Assembly (NCBI GenBank): GCA_030704615.1
Contig: CM060734.1
Coordinates: 12,836,001-12,900,000, forward strand
DNA: 64,000 nucleotides
Source of the DNA: Takakia lepidozioides
Lineage: Eukaryota; Streptophyta; Takakiopsida; Takakiales; Takakiaceae
Direction: 5' to 3'
Shown: in pieces, positions 1 to 10,034 of the stretch
Position numbering within the stretch: position 1 is the stretch's first letter
Layout of the letters: every line of letters begins with the position of its first letter
Position numbers and translations under genes: made by a program
Notes under the pieces: generated by a model
What the model was told of the DNA's origin: nothing
The model's database searches: none
Seen by the model: the letters and a program-made list of their open reading frames with translations, nothing else

Positions 1-640
1 TTTTCGTTTTTTCTCCCGCTTTTCTCTTCCTAGCTCAACCCTTAAGTTATTATGGAACCCGTTTTGGGTTTCATTACACATGCCAAATGAATGTTACTTC
101 TACAGATGTAAATATTTTTACTTCGTTTTTTCAGCAATATTAGAGCTGACGACATGGCAGATCAGCTCCAATTGGCAGCATACCATTCGTGAAAAATCTG
201 ACATGTCCACAAATTCCAAAAAGCAAGAGTAAACAAATTCATTTGCATCGATGGGACCACACAGAGTTGACTGCTGCGTGGCCGGCACGTGATTGGGCCA
301 CATGCCGGCCAGAATATCATAAGGTCATTGCCGGCAGTAGACGGACATCCCTATGACATGATGGCCACCCGCTGGCAGCCATGCCACGCGGCCCCCCAAA
401 AACACGGGTGGGCGTATAGGATCCATTTCATTGGCTTTCCACTTCATCTTATTCTGTCTGACACCGAGATTCGTTGGGGTGACCTGTGAGCACTTATTGG
501 TATTGATGACGTGACCCGCATACACTTCATAGCTTGATGAGTAGGACAGCAGATCCCGCCACTAGGGGGTCAAATTTTGCAATTTCTATCCTTGGATGTT
601 GGCCCAATTTGGCTCGGGGCTTTTGTAGGGGAACAGTGTT
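1..640. other. Non-coding flank, nothing recognised
   Basis: Only short open frames without family resemblance are present. The last part (577-794) can be read as a short frame, but it runs into the tandem duplication that starts at 641 and is probably not a gene. Confidence 0.4.
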
Positions 641-1050
641 TATTGGCTCCTCCCTCAAGAGGAGACCACGCATCAGTTTTGAAAAAGTGGGATGATCCTG
701 ATATACCTACACCCGATCTTACCTACAAGGATATAACACCCTCGGATAAGCCCTATGTTGTAGATAAACCTACCCTAGTTAGCAATGAATGTTAATATGG
801 AGGAGCTCCATAAACATGTAGTTAATGAGGTGTGTATCAGATGACTTTTATTGGCTCCTCCCTCAAGAGGAGACCACGCATCAGTTTTGAAAAAGTGGGA
901 TGATCCTGATATACCTACACCCGATCATACCTACAACAAGGGTATAACACCCTCGGATAAGCCCTATGTTGTAGATAAACCTGCCCTAGTTAGCAATGAA
1001 TGTTAATATGGAGGAGCTCCATAAACCTGTAGTTAATGAGGTGTGTATCA
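641..1050 (+). repeat. Two-copy tandem duplication, 208-bp unit
   Basis: The sequence starting TATTGGCTCC at 641 recurs at 849 with few changes and a three-base insertion (CAA near 935). The second copy ends near 1050 at GTGTGTATCA. Both copies contain the same short open stretch ending in a TAA. The unit is not recognised as a known element. Confidence 0.9.
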
Positions 1051-1272
1051 CATTAATTGCAGTCGAGAGGAAAAGGTGAGGAGGTCGAATCCTTCTAAAA
1101 CAACTTTTTGAACATGTAAACAACTAGGATGAGAAAGGAACAGCCTAAACAACTAGGATGAAAAAAGAAATGCACAGTAATAGCACATTAATAGTAGTCA
1201 AGATCATTCAATATGATGCAGAAGAGTTTATATATGCATATATATATATATTGTTATGTCTCAATATTGTAA

Positions 1273-1345
1273 GATAGCAGGTGTAGCGTATTGGTAGGGA
1301 AGTGGATTCTTCTGCAAGCGGTGGTGCGTTCAAACCTTTATGCTA
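1273..1345 (+). repeat. tRNA-like SINE head (candidate)
   Basis: A-box-like TAGCGTATTGG lies about 50 bases before a B-box-like GCGTTCAAACC, the spacing of an internal RNA polymerase III promoter. Acceptor pairing and a CCA-compatible end are not convincing, so a tRNA-derived SINE or tRNA relic fits better than a functional tRNA gene. Confidence 0.4.
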
Positions 1346-1585
1346 GAAGAACCGCCTTATTTTTGAATAGGTTGACAATTTGGATGAATAAATTCACAGC
1401 AAATGAAAAAGGTGGCCACGGAGGGGGATGAAGGGGTGGCCGCGGAGGAGGATGTTAAAAAAAAGGGTGGCAGAAATGCGTTAAAATAGACTGAAAATGT
1501 CTGTTTTTCTGTCAGTTTAGGACTATTAAAAACAAAAATAAAAATAAAACCAGGAAGAAGTTAGAGTCTATATACATCATACACT

Positions 1586-1655
1586 TTGGGTTGTTGGTTA
1601 GATAAACAAGCTTAAAGTTCACAACTATGCGATCTCAGGTTCAAACCACCTTACA
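1586..1655 (+). repeat. tRNA-like SINE head (candidate)
   Basis: GGGTTGTTGGTTAGA (A-box-like) is followed about 45 bases later by AGGTTCAAACCACC, a near-perfect B box. The arrangement resembles the 5' head of a tRNA-derived SINE. No poly(A) tail or target duplication was delimited. Confidence 0.45.
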
Positions 1656-2044
1656 TTAATTTTTTATGATGTTACATTTCTCATAGCGCTCTTAGGTTAT
1701 TTCTTTCATTATCTTTTGTCTCTCTCTTTCCTCCATCAAGGGTTTCCTGTGCGGCGCACTTATGCTCAAGTTTGAAATTGCTTCTGCACATGATGTCACC
1801 ACCGGCCCTGCTTTCAACTCTTCCAGCGGTTTGTCTTCCATGTATTGATGCACATTCAAAGCTCTATCAACTTGCAAGCATCCGCAGGAGCAGCAACCAA
1901 GCAAACGAGCATCCTCTCTCAAGAATATAAAGGTAGGCTGCTGTCTCTCTTCTCTCACAACTCATTTCATTTCTGGAAGTCTCTCACTCTCACTCGCTCT
2001 CTCTTTGTGCACTTTCTTTGTGCTCTCTCTTCCAAGCTCTTCTT
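1656..2044. other. Possible 5' leader, CT-rich
   Basis: The last 100 bases before the ATG at 2045 are rich in CTCTCT tracts, as in many plant 5' untranslated leaders. The rest shows no convincing coding frame. Confidence 0.3.
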
Positions 2045-3115
2045 ATGGCAGGAATGGTCAAGCGTGAACGTCCCATGCTTTTGGTAGACGATTTAGACCT
2101 CACTGTGAGAGATGCTGTTTTTTAGGGTCTGGTCTTGAGTCGCTATGGCAATATCAATAAACCCACTGTCCTGGATTCTCCCAGCACCTGGTCCTACTTG
2201 CACTGTGATTTGACAGATCGCCTTGGGTTCACCACCGTTAGTGTTACAATCTCAGGCTCTCTTGTCCCTGCTCATTCTGACAAGTTCAACAAGGGCTCTT
2301 GTGTGCGTCTGGAGAACTTTTTAGTGCGTCATAAGTTGAAGTTTGATAAGGGGGATCTGATGTACTGCCTGAAGATCACCTCAGCTACTGTTGTGCAGGT
2401 CATCCCGCCGTTTCACAATCCTCCGGTACTGAATTTCTTGCACAAAGATACCATCAAGTGCCTTCTCCAAGCGTTTCCATGAGAAGTTTGAAACAACTAC
2501 CATTATTGTGGTTGTCATTGGAGTCCGTGGTCAGGTGGAGCAACGATTTGAACTGACTGTTGCAGATGGAGCATCTCAATTGGATGTCCAGATTGTAAGT
2601 AAATTCATATCATGTCTTGGTTGCTTACTTTTATTTCTGGTTTTTTTTTTTTTTTCTTATTATGTATCTAATATCTAGATACATGCTATTGATACAGGTG
2701 AGTTTCTTACCGGCATTCCATGCTGAATATGAGCGCCTAGTGCAGCAGTTCCGAAGATGGGAATCTACTTATGCCCTGTTTAAGAACAATGGAGCGACTC
2801 AAAGTGGCGATGTGTGGCTGCTCACCCTTCCGTGTACCATCTTTGCTCCGGTTCTTGATGATGATGCACGAGCCAATTTGCAGCGGGTGCACAATGCTCA
2901 TACAGCCCATGGAGGCCATGGATAGGGTTGTTCAGGTCCATGTCAATTCGGACTGGGTAGAAGCGATAGTAGGAATGAATGAACAAGATCTGAAGGCTGC
3001 TCATAGGGCTGATAGGCTCTCCGTCATCAAGGCCCTCTCCAATGTCCGTCATGTGGGGCATTTCTCTTTGAATCCTGTGGGAGACTTGGTTGGTTTCGAA
3101 GAGCATGCTGCTTGA
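2045..3115 (+). pseudogene. Broken spliced gene with RPA-like OB-fold features
   Basis: The frame opens at ATG 2045 and meets a TAG at about 2123, but continues in the same frame to about 2470. It then shifts frame and runs to a good donor (GTAAGT, about 2595). A T-rich intron ends in ACAG near 2698, and the downstream exon runs on with one more frame change near 2920 to a TGA at 3115. The first segment (motifs YLHCDLTDRLG and KITSATVVQVIP) and the part before the donor (TIIVVVIGVRG, then FELTVADGASQLDVQI) resemble paired single-strand-DNA-binding OB folds of RPA70-like proteins. The resemblance is by eye and the second half is unidentified. RPA-like proteins occur both as host genes and as passengers of plant Helitrons. 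The internal TAG and frameshifts mark it as broken or misassembled. Confidence 0.4.
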
Positions 3116-3737
3116 TTTTTATTTTGCATTCAAAAGCATAGCATAGTATAACCTTGTCTTGCTTTGCTTTGCTTGGTTTTCACTTGCTTTCTGGTTTTCC
3201 AGGACAGTATTTGGCTTTACAAGCTTCTCATGTTGTTGTCCACACAACATACTTGGATTTTACAAATCCATTTTTGTTGTATGTGTGTTTTTTGTTTAAT
3301 ACATGAGTATTTCAAGAAGGAAACAAATGTGTAATCCATGTGAATCAAATCATTCAGAATCAGTTATCAGTTTTCAGACCTTTTGGTTTTCAGCAAGTCT
3401 TTTAGCTAGTCCCTTGGATTATTCAGTCAAGTTTCTCAGCGAGTTCATAAGCAAGACCTTCAATTTTCTACCTTGGTTTCATATACTAAATAATAAATCC
3501 TCAACCAATTCTATTTTCTTAATATTGTTGAGAGCATATTAAACATATTCACTTCATAGTACCATTATTCTACTCATTATTTCCTTAGTTTCTTAGAGAG
3601 ATATTCTAGAGTCTTATTAGGTATACTAATTAAATTACATAAATAATATTAATATTTCAAACTTACAGAGGATTTTTAGATTTAATTCAATATTTAAAAA
3701 TTACAGTTCTACATTTTAACAATTGAAGGTTTTACAT
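3116..3737. other. AT-rich non-coding stretch
   Basis: T-rich sequence follows the gene remnant. It contains a short open frame (3303-3542) with no recognisable family, probably fortuitous in AT-rich DNA. Confidence 0.4.
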
Positions 3738-4055
3738 GTTACGGTTTCAGAGTGTCTACAAGTTTAATTAGGGATATTCTAGGGTTTCCAATGTATATTA
3801 AGGTTTTATACATTTAAGCTTTTACAAATTAAACTAAAAACAAGGAATTTAGGGCTTCATGATATTTTAGGATTTCTACAATTTATTAGGGATACTTGTT
3901 ACATTGCCGTTTACATAATAGGGTTTCAAAGAGTCTGCAAATTAAATTAGGGATATTTCAGGGTTTTTCAGTTCAATTAGGATTTTATAAAAATTAAAAT
4001 TAAAAACAGGGAATTTACGGCTTGACGATATTTTAGGGTTTGTAAATTTTAAGAT
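3738..4055 (+). repeat. Degenerate AT-rich tandem repeat, about 170-bp unit
   Basis: Two diverged copies share the order GGTTTCA..GAGTCT, TTAGGGATATT, AAAAACA.GGAATTTA.GGCTT, GATATTTTAGG. Both contain scattered AGGGTTT motifs of telomere type but no clean telomere array. Confidence 0.65.
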
Positions 4056-4174
4056 TCACTTCTATCTATATGTTTATGGTACTTCAAGTTTATTCTTGAA
4101 TACATTTCTTTATAGTTTATCTAATACTAATATTAATCTAAGATATTAGAACCCTAATTTTCAATATTGTAAAC

Positions 4175-4939
4175 ATGGATTGTGACATTGATTTTGTATT
4201 GCAACGTCAACATTTGCAGTGTATACATGATTATCATTATGTTGTTGGAGATTGCTTGTTTGATTCAATTGCTTACTTGTTGCATTATTCAATTACATCA
4301 AAAGATCTGCGTCGTCTATGTATGGCTCATTTTTCACAAACTTTACAAACACCAACCGATGAACTAACCGAAATGATTCAAATTCATTTCTCTTCGGAGG
4401 CACTATATGAGTTGCATGGTATCCATACCCTCGAGGACTTCATTCACAAAATGTCATTTTCTATTGTTGATGGGGGTTTGGAAGGTGATAATTGTGCTAT
4501 TGTTTGTTTGGCAAATTATTTACAAAGGCCAATCCTATTATGGTCTCGCGTCAACAAAAGAATAATGTTCTCTGTAGGTGATCAATTTCTTACTTCTACC
4601 CCTCTGCAGTTACTTTATGATGATAGGCATGCCACCAAAAGTGGACACTTTGAACCTATTGTTTTTAAAATAACCCATAATGATGTTATGCCATGTGCTT
4701 TGGTTCCTAATATTCATGACATTCAATCTTCTCCACTTTCCGTAATATCTTCTACGAAAATTGACACTATTACTAAGAAAAAGGCTTGGCAACAAAAACA
4801 TGACGGTAACGATATAACTACTGTAGCCCCAAAATCGCCTCGTTTTAAATGGTTACCATCTCATGATGAATATATGTTCAATTTAATGGTTGAGTTTCCA
4901 TCATTAACTTTAAAAGATATAGCTAATATGTTTGAATAA
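4175..4939 (+). CDS. OTU-family cysteine protease
   Basis: The intact 254-residue ORF has the hallmarks of an OTU (ovarian tumour) domain, a deubiquitinase-type cysteine protease. The nucleophile motif VVGDCLFDSI has Cys27. It is followed by an LRRLC segment, a central GDNCAIVCLANYLQRPILLWS strand, and GHFEPIVF with the likely catalytic His158. The last 35 residues (W, P, DE, L..EFPSLTLKDIANMF) look like the start of a Myb/SANT-like helix and stop abruptly, so the protein may be C-terminally truncated or spliced onward. OTU domains occur in cellular deubiquitinases and as accessory domains in transposons, including Helentron-type Helitrons. The AT-rich setting and the nearby RPA-like remnant favour a mobile-element origin, but no Rep/helicase is visible. 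The start is the first ATG after an AT-rich leader. Confidence 0.6.
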   Translation: MDCDIDFVLQRQHLQCIHDYHYVVGDCLFDSIAYLLHYSITSKDLRRLCMAHFSQTLQTPTDELTEMIQIHFSSEALYELHGIHTLEDFIHKMSFSIVDGGLEGDNCAIVCLANYLQRPILLWSRVNKRIMFSVGDQFLTSTPLQLLYDDRHATKSGHFEPIVFKITHNDVMPCALVPNIHDIQSSPLSVISSTKIDTITKKKAWQQKHDGNDITTVAPKSPRFKWLPSHDEYMFNLMVEFPSLTLKDIANMFE

Positions 4940-5216
4940 CATTATGCAGCTTTACAACTTACATTTTCTCAAATTTATTTACATTTGCGATATATTAACA
5001 ATAAGTATTGTTTACGGCTGTAGCAGGGCATATGGACAATTTGCTATAGAAATCGCAAGTTCTTTAGTTGTATCTGCACAATTCGACTTACATGTCAAGG
5101 TCGCATGTAATGAATATCATTGTGCATTCAATGACATTAGAAATAAAAATGATTTATTCTCATTCGTGTCCAAGTTTGATTTGTCATTTCTATTGGATGA
5201 TTTGAACTATGAATGA
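4932..5216 (+). CDS. Small ORF downstream of the OTU gene, function unknown
   Basis: This 94-residue frame overlaps the end of the OTU ORF by a few bases in another frame. No domain is recognised. Its second half (residues about 40-94) has ordinary protein composition and could be a downstream exon or a frameshifted extension of the OTU-Myb-like protein. It could equally be fortuitous in AT-rich DNA. Confidence 0.2.
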   Translation: MNNIMQLYNLHFLKFIYICDILTISIVYGCSRAYGQFAIEIASSLVVSAQFDLHVKVACNEYHCAFNDIRNKNDLFSFVSKFDLSFLLDDLNYE

Positions 5217-5958
5217 AGCTCTCTTGATTTTAATGTTTGTTTCCATTTTTTGTCAGTTTTGGACTTTAAGCTCTACATGATGTGGTTGAAGTATATATTC
5301 TTTCTTTATCTCTCTTCGTGAACATCGACATTAGAGTCAAACTTTTTTCATTTGTCCAACATCCGCGAACATTTCTAAAGTTGATCAAAATATATATGAT
5401 TAATTTGTAATGGAACTAACGTATTGTTAGTGGAATAAAATTTATTTTTTGGGACACTTATTCTTATTTCTGGACTCATCTCAAGTCCGGAATTAGTTAA
5501 AATTGAGTTACTATATCACTGCTTGAACATGCTTGCAGGCATCACAGCCCATTCCTCTTCCAATTTGAGAGCTCTCACCCCCGTCAAAAGAAACCCATCC
5601 TCGCCTACTTCAAAGAGCGTCACATCACTAATCTCATCCAACTCACTGTGCCACTGGTAACCGACTCTTAACTCTATGTCAATTCACCCTAAAACACTCC
5701 CGCACTACTATCAAAACATGCAGATACTTGCTACATCTACGTACCCTATTTTGTCATCCGACTGCCTCCTGTACCCTTGATTGTAACCTCCCATGCTCAC
5801 TCTTCCCCGACAACTAACAAGACCTTCTTCCTCAATTCAGAACATCCCCATCTACCTCCATACTCCAACAGCTCAAAGCCTCCTACCGCACCGACATAGA
5901 TACCCTCCCGGACTCCCCTTCCACACCTACACCCACCCCACCCTCCTCAACGCCCAAT
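5217..5958. other. Transition from AT-rich to C-rich DNA, no gene recognised
   Basis: Composition changes sharply near 5520, from AT-rich to strongly C-rich on the + strand. That suggests a boundary between two insertions. No convincing coding frame is present before the chromodomain relic. Confidence 0.35.
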
Positions 5959-6528
5959 ATGACAGTAAGCCAAATGCAACACACCCCCCACACTCCCACA
6001 AAACCCACCCCCCCCACCTTTCCCCCCAACCTAGCCAACCCTGATCACCCCGAGGCCTTCATCATTGAAGCTATTCTTGGCATAAAAACTCAAACCTCGC
6101 TTGACTCATTCTGCGCTACTTGTGTCGATACATACTACCTCTGCAAATGGGTTGGCTTCCCTGACGAAGACAATACATGGCAAATCGAAGACAACTTCTT
6201 CGGCTCGCATGATGATTGTGACCCCGCCCATAACCGCAACCTTCTTACCAAGTTCCACAAATCAACTAACACTAACTACCTAGCACACACTCACCACAAC
6301 CATATATCCCAATCCCAACCCATAGACACCCGTCACATCCACAACCCCCTCGCTGCTCCAAACATCCACATAGACACAAGTGAATGTAACCCTGACAAAG
6401 ATATCAAACACATACACCCCATCATATGTCCTAGCCCGACAACATCCAATATCTACGCCCTAAACGATAAGTTCATCGGATCCGAATCTCCGACAATATT
6501 ACTCAAGCCTACTCACCCGCCCTCTTGA
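5959..6528 (+). pseudogene. Chromodomain-containing ORF relic
   Basis: In this 189-residue frame, residues about 30-75 follow a chromodomain plan: AFIIEAILGI, a variable loop, then YYLCKWVGFPDEDNTWQ. The last segment corresponds to the aromatic-cage strand Y-L-V-K-W-K-G-Y-P..E-N-T-W of chromoviral integrase tails and HP1-like proteins. The flanks are low-complexity proline/threonine/histidine-rich sequence. No integrase core precedes it, so this is probably the 3' end of a decayed element. Chromodomains bind methylated histone H3 tails and steer chromovirus integration, but function here is unlikely. Confidence 0.5.
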
Positions 6529-7042
6529 ACTCTCCTCTTACGACAGCCCTCACCCCCGTGACTGCATATTTGGAGCCTCAGGCTACGCAACACAACACAC
6601 TTGGTCTGGGAGGGCCTCGCCCACCCACCACCCGGACCCCTCACTCACGAAGCTCTTCAATGGGCGTGCCTAGCTGCTCACTCCTCCCCTAATGCAGCCA
6701 CCATCCTCATTCTCACACAACAAAAATCACCCGATCACCAACACCCCCTCCTACAACCCCCCAAAGAAGTAACGCTACTAGCAGCCATAGAACCCAACCA
6801 GCTCTGATACATGTATGCCTCACCCTTTCCCAAATACACACGCCACAAAGAACCCACCCCTAACCCTGCTACTGCTCGTCCAGGCTACCCCCCCCCCCAC
6901 CTTTATCCCTCCAGATGCTCCCGCCCACCTTAAACACCTATTGTCCGATACTCACGGTATGATTAACACCACCTACCCACCTCCGCCCCCTCGCAACCCT
7001 CCCTCCAGACCAGCCTGGAGGCCAAAACCAAACAAAGCATAG

Positions 7043-7538
7043 GCCAGGGCCCTCCCCCGCCTCCCCTTCACACACAACATCACTCTCGACAACTCCCCCC
7101 GTTGTATATTAGACATACCACCCCTAAATACCCCCTATACACTCACACTATACCGACGGGTCCCGCTCCGGCTCTCATGCCGGATATGGCATTTACCATG
7201 TCATCAACAATAGCGGTACTGCCCACCGACCCCCTGGCCCTGCTAACATCATGCGTGCTAAAACTCATGGCCATCTTTGCAGTGCTTTCTCAGTTAACCA
7301 CATTCCCTCCACCATACTACATTTTCATGGATAGTTTATCCTCACTATTTCTAATCCGTAACCACTTGGCCTGCCCCACTTCCTAGCACCACCACCCTGA
7401 TCGGAACCTCATCACAGCTATCGTTAACCTTGCTATTTCCATAAACCACCCTATGTACATCTTATAAAAGTACGGTCACATACTGGTATTGCCGGCAATG
7501 AGGAGGCTAACTTCCTCGCTCAACATGGATGTTAGATT
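7043..7538 (+). pseudogene. Decayed LINE: RNase H domain
   Basis: Three pieces in shifting frames reproduce an RNase H1-type domain of the kind found in non-LTR retrotransposons. They are YTDGSRSGSHAGYGIYHV (about 7150-7200, first catalytic Asp), an LMAIFAVLS helix followed by FMDSLSSL (about 7270-7345), and VRSHTGIAGNEEANFLAQHG (about 7470-7536). RNase H removes RNA from the RNA:DNA hybrid during reverse transcription. The glutamate expected in the helix reads as lysine, and at least two frameshifts are needed, so the domain is dead. It sits upstream of the LINE C-terminus at 8755, with a palindrome array between them. Confidence 0.6.
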
Positions 7539-7739
7539 GTGAGCAGTGAGCCTGTGCTGCCCCAGGATTTTGCAAAAAGGTATTGTACGCAATTCCGCGG
7601 ATGGCACCCATAACCGCGGGCAGGATGTCCATGTAGGTATGCTAGTGACAAGGTTATATGAAGAGCACAGTTGCCAAGGATCCAACCGATTGCTGCGATA
7701 TTGACAGTGGGTACAATGAAGATTAGTAATTAAGGGGAA

Positions 7740-8460
7740 GGTGGTATAGTGGATGGGTAATTAGAGTTTTTCTTAGGGTTTTTAGGGTTTTTATTTCCCG
7801 CAGATGCCACTGAATTTTTTTTTTAATTTTTTTTTTGGGTTTTTTGGGTTTTTAGGGTTTTCTTAGGGGTTCTTAGGGGGGGTTTATTTTCCCCGCAGAT
7901 GCCACACAACACTTTTAGGGGATTTTTTTGGGGGGGTTTTAAGGGTTTTTTAGGTTTTTGTAGGGTTTTTAGGATTTTCTTAGGGTTTTTTTTTTAGTGT
8001 GCGGTGCCACTGAAAGAGGTGAACGGCACCGCACATCCCTTTTCAGATTTTGTTTTTTTCTTTTTTGGGTTTTTTTAAGGTTTTTAGGATTTTTTTTAAG
8101 GTTTTTCTTTAGTGTGCGGTGCCACTGAAAGAGGTGTGCGGTGCCGCACACCTCTTTTCAGGGTTTTTCTTTTTTTTGGGGGGTTTTTTTAGGTTTTCTA
8201 GGTTTTCTTTTTTTTCTTTTTCTTTTTGTTCCCCGTAGATGCCACTGAAAGTGATGTGTGGTGCCGCACACCACTTTCAGGGTTAAATTTTTTTTGGGGC
8301 TTTTTTTGCCCGCAGATGCCACTGAAATTGGTGTGCGGTGCCGCACACCACTTTCATGGGATATTTTTTTTGTTTATTTTGGGCAATTGCCACTCAAAAT
8401 GGTGTCGTCTTGTTTGCAATATGCAACATAGGTCAGCAGTTGACAGTCCTACCTATTCAT
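7740..8460. repeat. Array of GGTGCCGCAC hairpins in T-rich, telomere-like DNA
   Basis: Four inverted repeats are visible at about 7999-8034, 8113-8160, 8237-8281 and 8316-8356. The best is CTGAAAGAGGTGTGCGG facing CCGCACACCTCTTTTCAG. They are separated by T-rich runs with degenerate TTTAGGG-like words (for example TTAGGGTTTTTAGGGTTTT). Each unit begins with a variant of CAGATGCCACTGAAA. This resembles subterminal repeats of a plant DNA transposon or foldback element inserted into the surrounding LINE. No terminal inverted repeat was identified. Confidence 0.75.
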
Positions 8461-8754
8461 TGATACCATGTGCTGCTCTTTCATAATAGGGTCTAATCTC
8501 ATCATCGGTTATAGGTCCAGCGGGAATATATACTCTTTCTTCGTCCGCCCGTCGTGTGGCATTTGCTGACATGGCATCCGCTCACTTGACCGCTCACCGC
8601 TCACGCCGTAGCGTCGCTTCTCAAAACCTCCAAACCTCCGGTTGAACCATCGGCGAATCCCATCCATACTGCACATACACACTTTTTTTGGCTGATCCAC
8701 CCCGATCCTGACCCCCCGGAACCCCAACCAATCCGAAACCTTCTTATTATCCTG

Positions 8755-9332
8755 ACTCGAGAAGCCAACAAACAAGCCTCCGCATCTATCGGCCACACCA
8801 AACTACATATCCAGAAATGGACGCATTCTGCAGTGCTCCGCCATAAGTTATCAAACCACTTTTGGCACACTCGAGCCGCCTTGGATGCACAAATACGACA
8901 AACACTTAAATTCCAATACGCCCAATACATGGGCAACCAGCGTAAGCATACATTCTGGCCACGCATATACCCATCCCCGCACTGCCCACTCTGCTCTCAC
9001 ATCCACGCGTCTAGCAACACCTCGCCCCATCTTCTCAGCCAATGCCCCCACCCCGTCATTCATGGTCTCTATATTGCAAGACATAATCATGTCGTTTGGA
9101 TATTCACAAACTCCTACTACACCAAAAAAAAACAAGATAGTTCTCATTCAACAATGCTGGCACTTATCAAGGTAGGCCTCCTGATCATACGATACCATCA
9201 TGGCTACTCCCGTGTATATGCCGACCCCGCTCATCCTGCACATGCCCTGCCTGACTCGGCCCAGATAACATCCTGCTAGTCCAAGGACTCCACATAAACG
9301 CCCCCACACCCACTGGCCCATCCTAGCCCTCA

Positions 9333-9374
<42 letters not shown>

Positions 9375-9772
9375 CTCCGGCCGAGGCCGGCGTTACTATG
9401 AGCCACTTTGTCTTGCGGCTACTGCCCCCTTTCAGGGGTGGGCCCTATCTCACTATACACTTCATAGAATTTACTTATTGCCGCAACCGCTTCCCCAGCT
9501 CTTCCATCCTCGAAAAATGCCAAAAATACTCCCCACTCATCCTCGCTATCCGCCGGCAGGGATGGACCACAAGCCCGCTTACTGTTATCACTACCGGTAC
9601 CAGAGGTGGCATTCATAATGCCAGCATCTTTGCACTTTACAAAAACCTTAAAATGCCCATCACTCCTATCCACAAATGCTTCGAAGCCATCCACCTCACG
9701 GCGCTTCATTCTCTCACAACAATCATTACCAATAAACGACAACTTGAATCCAACCAACCCCCTGCACCCTAG
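8755..9772 (+). pseudogene. Decayed LINE: C-terminal zinc knuckle and tail
   Basis: This is the C-terminal part of a LINE ORF2. It has a helical stretch around WTHSAVLRHKLSNHFWHTRA, then the cysteine-histidine knuckle CPLCSHIHASSNTSPHLLSQC followed by RHNHVV. Further on come DNILLVQGL (about 9265) and, in another frame, FIEFTYCRNRFP, GTRGGIHN and a final helix ending near NKRQLE (9750). That order is the usual end of RNase H-bearing LINEs. The reading is interrupted between about 9320 and 9456 by a (GA)n tract and one arm of an inverted repeat. It matches the strand of the RNase H fragment at 7043 and is probably the same element. Confidence 0.6.
9340..9371. repeat. (GA)n microsatellite
   Basis: About 16 GA dinucleotides directly adjoin the left arm of an inverted repeat. 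A shorter (CT)n run borders the right arm at 9985-9998 in mirror orientation. Confidence 0.95.
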
Positions 9773-9998
9773 GCTTCTTGGGTGCCCTTGGGTACGTACC
9801 CGTCCGGTACCCCCTCCGGGGGTCCCCATGGGTACCCTATGGTACCCTTGGCGCCATGGGTGCCATCTTTCCCCCGGTCACTAGGTGTCCCTTGGACACC
9901 TTCTTACATAGGGCCCACCCTCGAGAAGGGGCAGTAGCCGCAATGCGAAGTGACTCTTAGTTACGCCGGCCTCGGCCGGAGTCTTCTCTCTCTCTCTT
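9357..9998. repeat. Long inverted repeat flanking a LINE tail
   Basis: Arms at about 9357-9450 and 9907-9998 are reverse complements. Both contain (GA)n, AAGACTCCGGCCGAGGCCGG, a diverged GAGYCACTT segment, GCGGCTACTGCCCC and GGTGGGCCCTAT. The 456 bases between hold the end of the + strand LINE coding sequence and a cluster of GGTACC-type palindromes (9780-9870). It could be a foldback element that captured the LINE end, or two opposed insertions of one short repeat. Confidence 0.8.
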
Positions 9999-10034
9999 CA
10001 AGGGTCAAAAGCTGAAGTTCTTCTAGACAGTTTC

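Noticed and set aside
1052-1100. Third tRNA-like head near GGTCGAATCC
   Set aside because: The B box is incomplete (GGTCGAATCC) and no A box is found at the right distance.
1273-1345. Functional tRNA gene
   Set aside because: Promoter boxes are present, but acceptor and D-arm pairing are not convincing. Reported as SINE-like only.
7740-8100. True telomere array
   Set aside because: TTAGGGTTTT words are degenerate and interspersed with hairpins. There is no run of perfect TTTAGGG.
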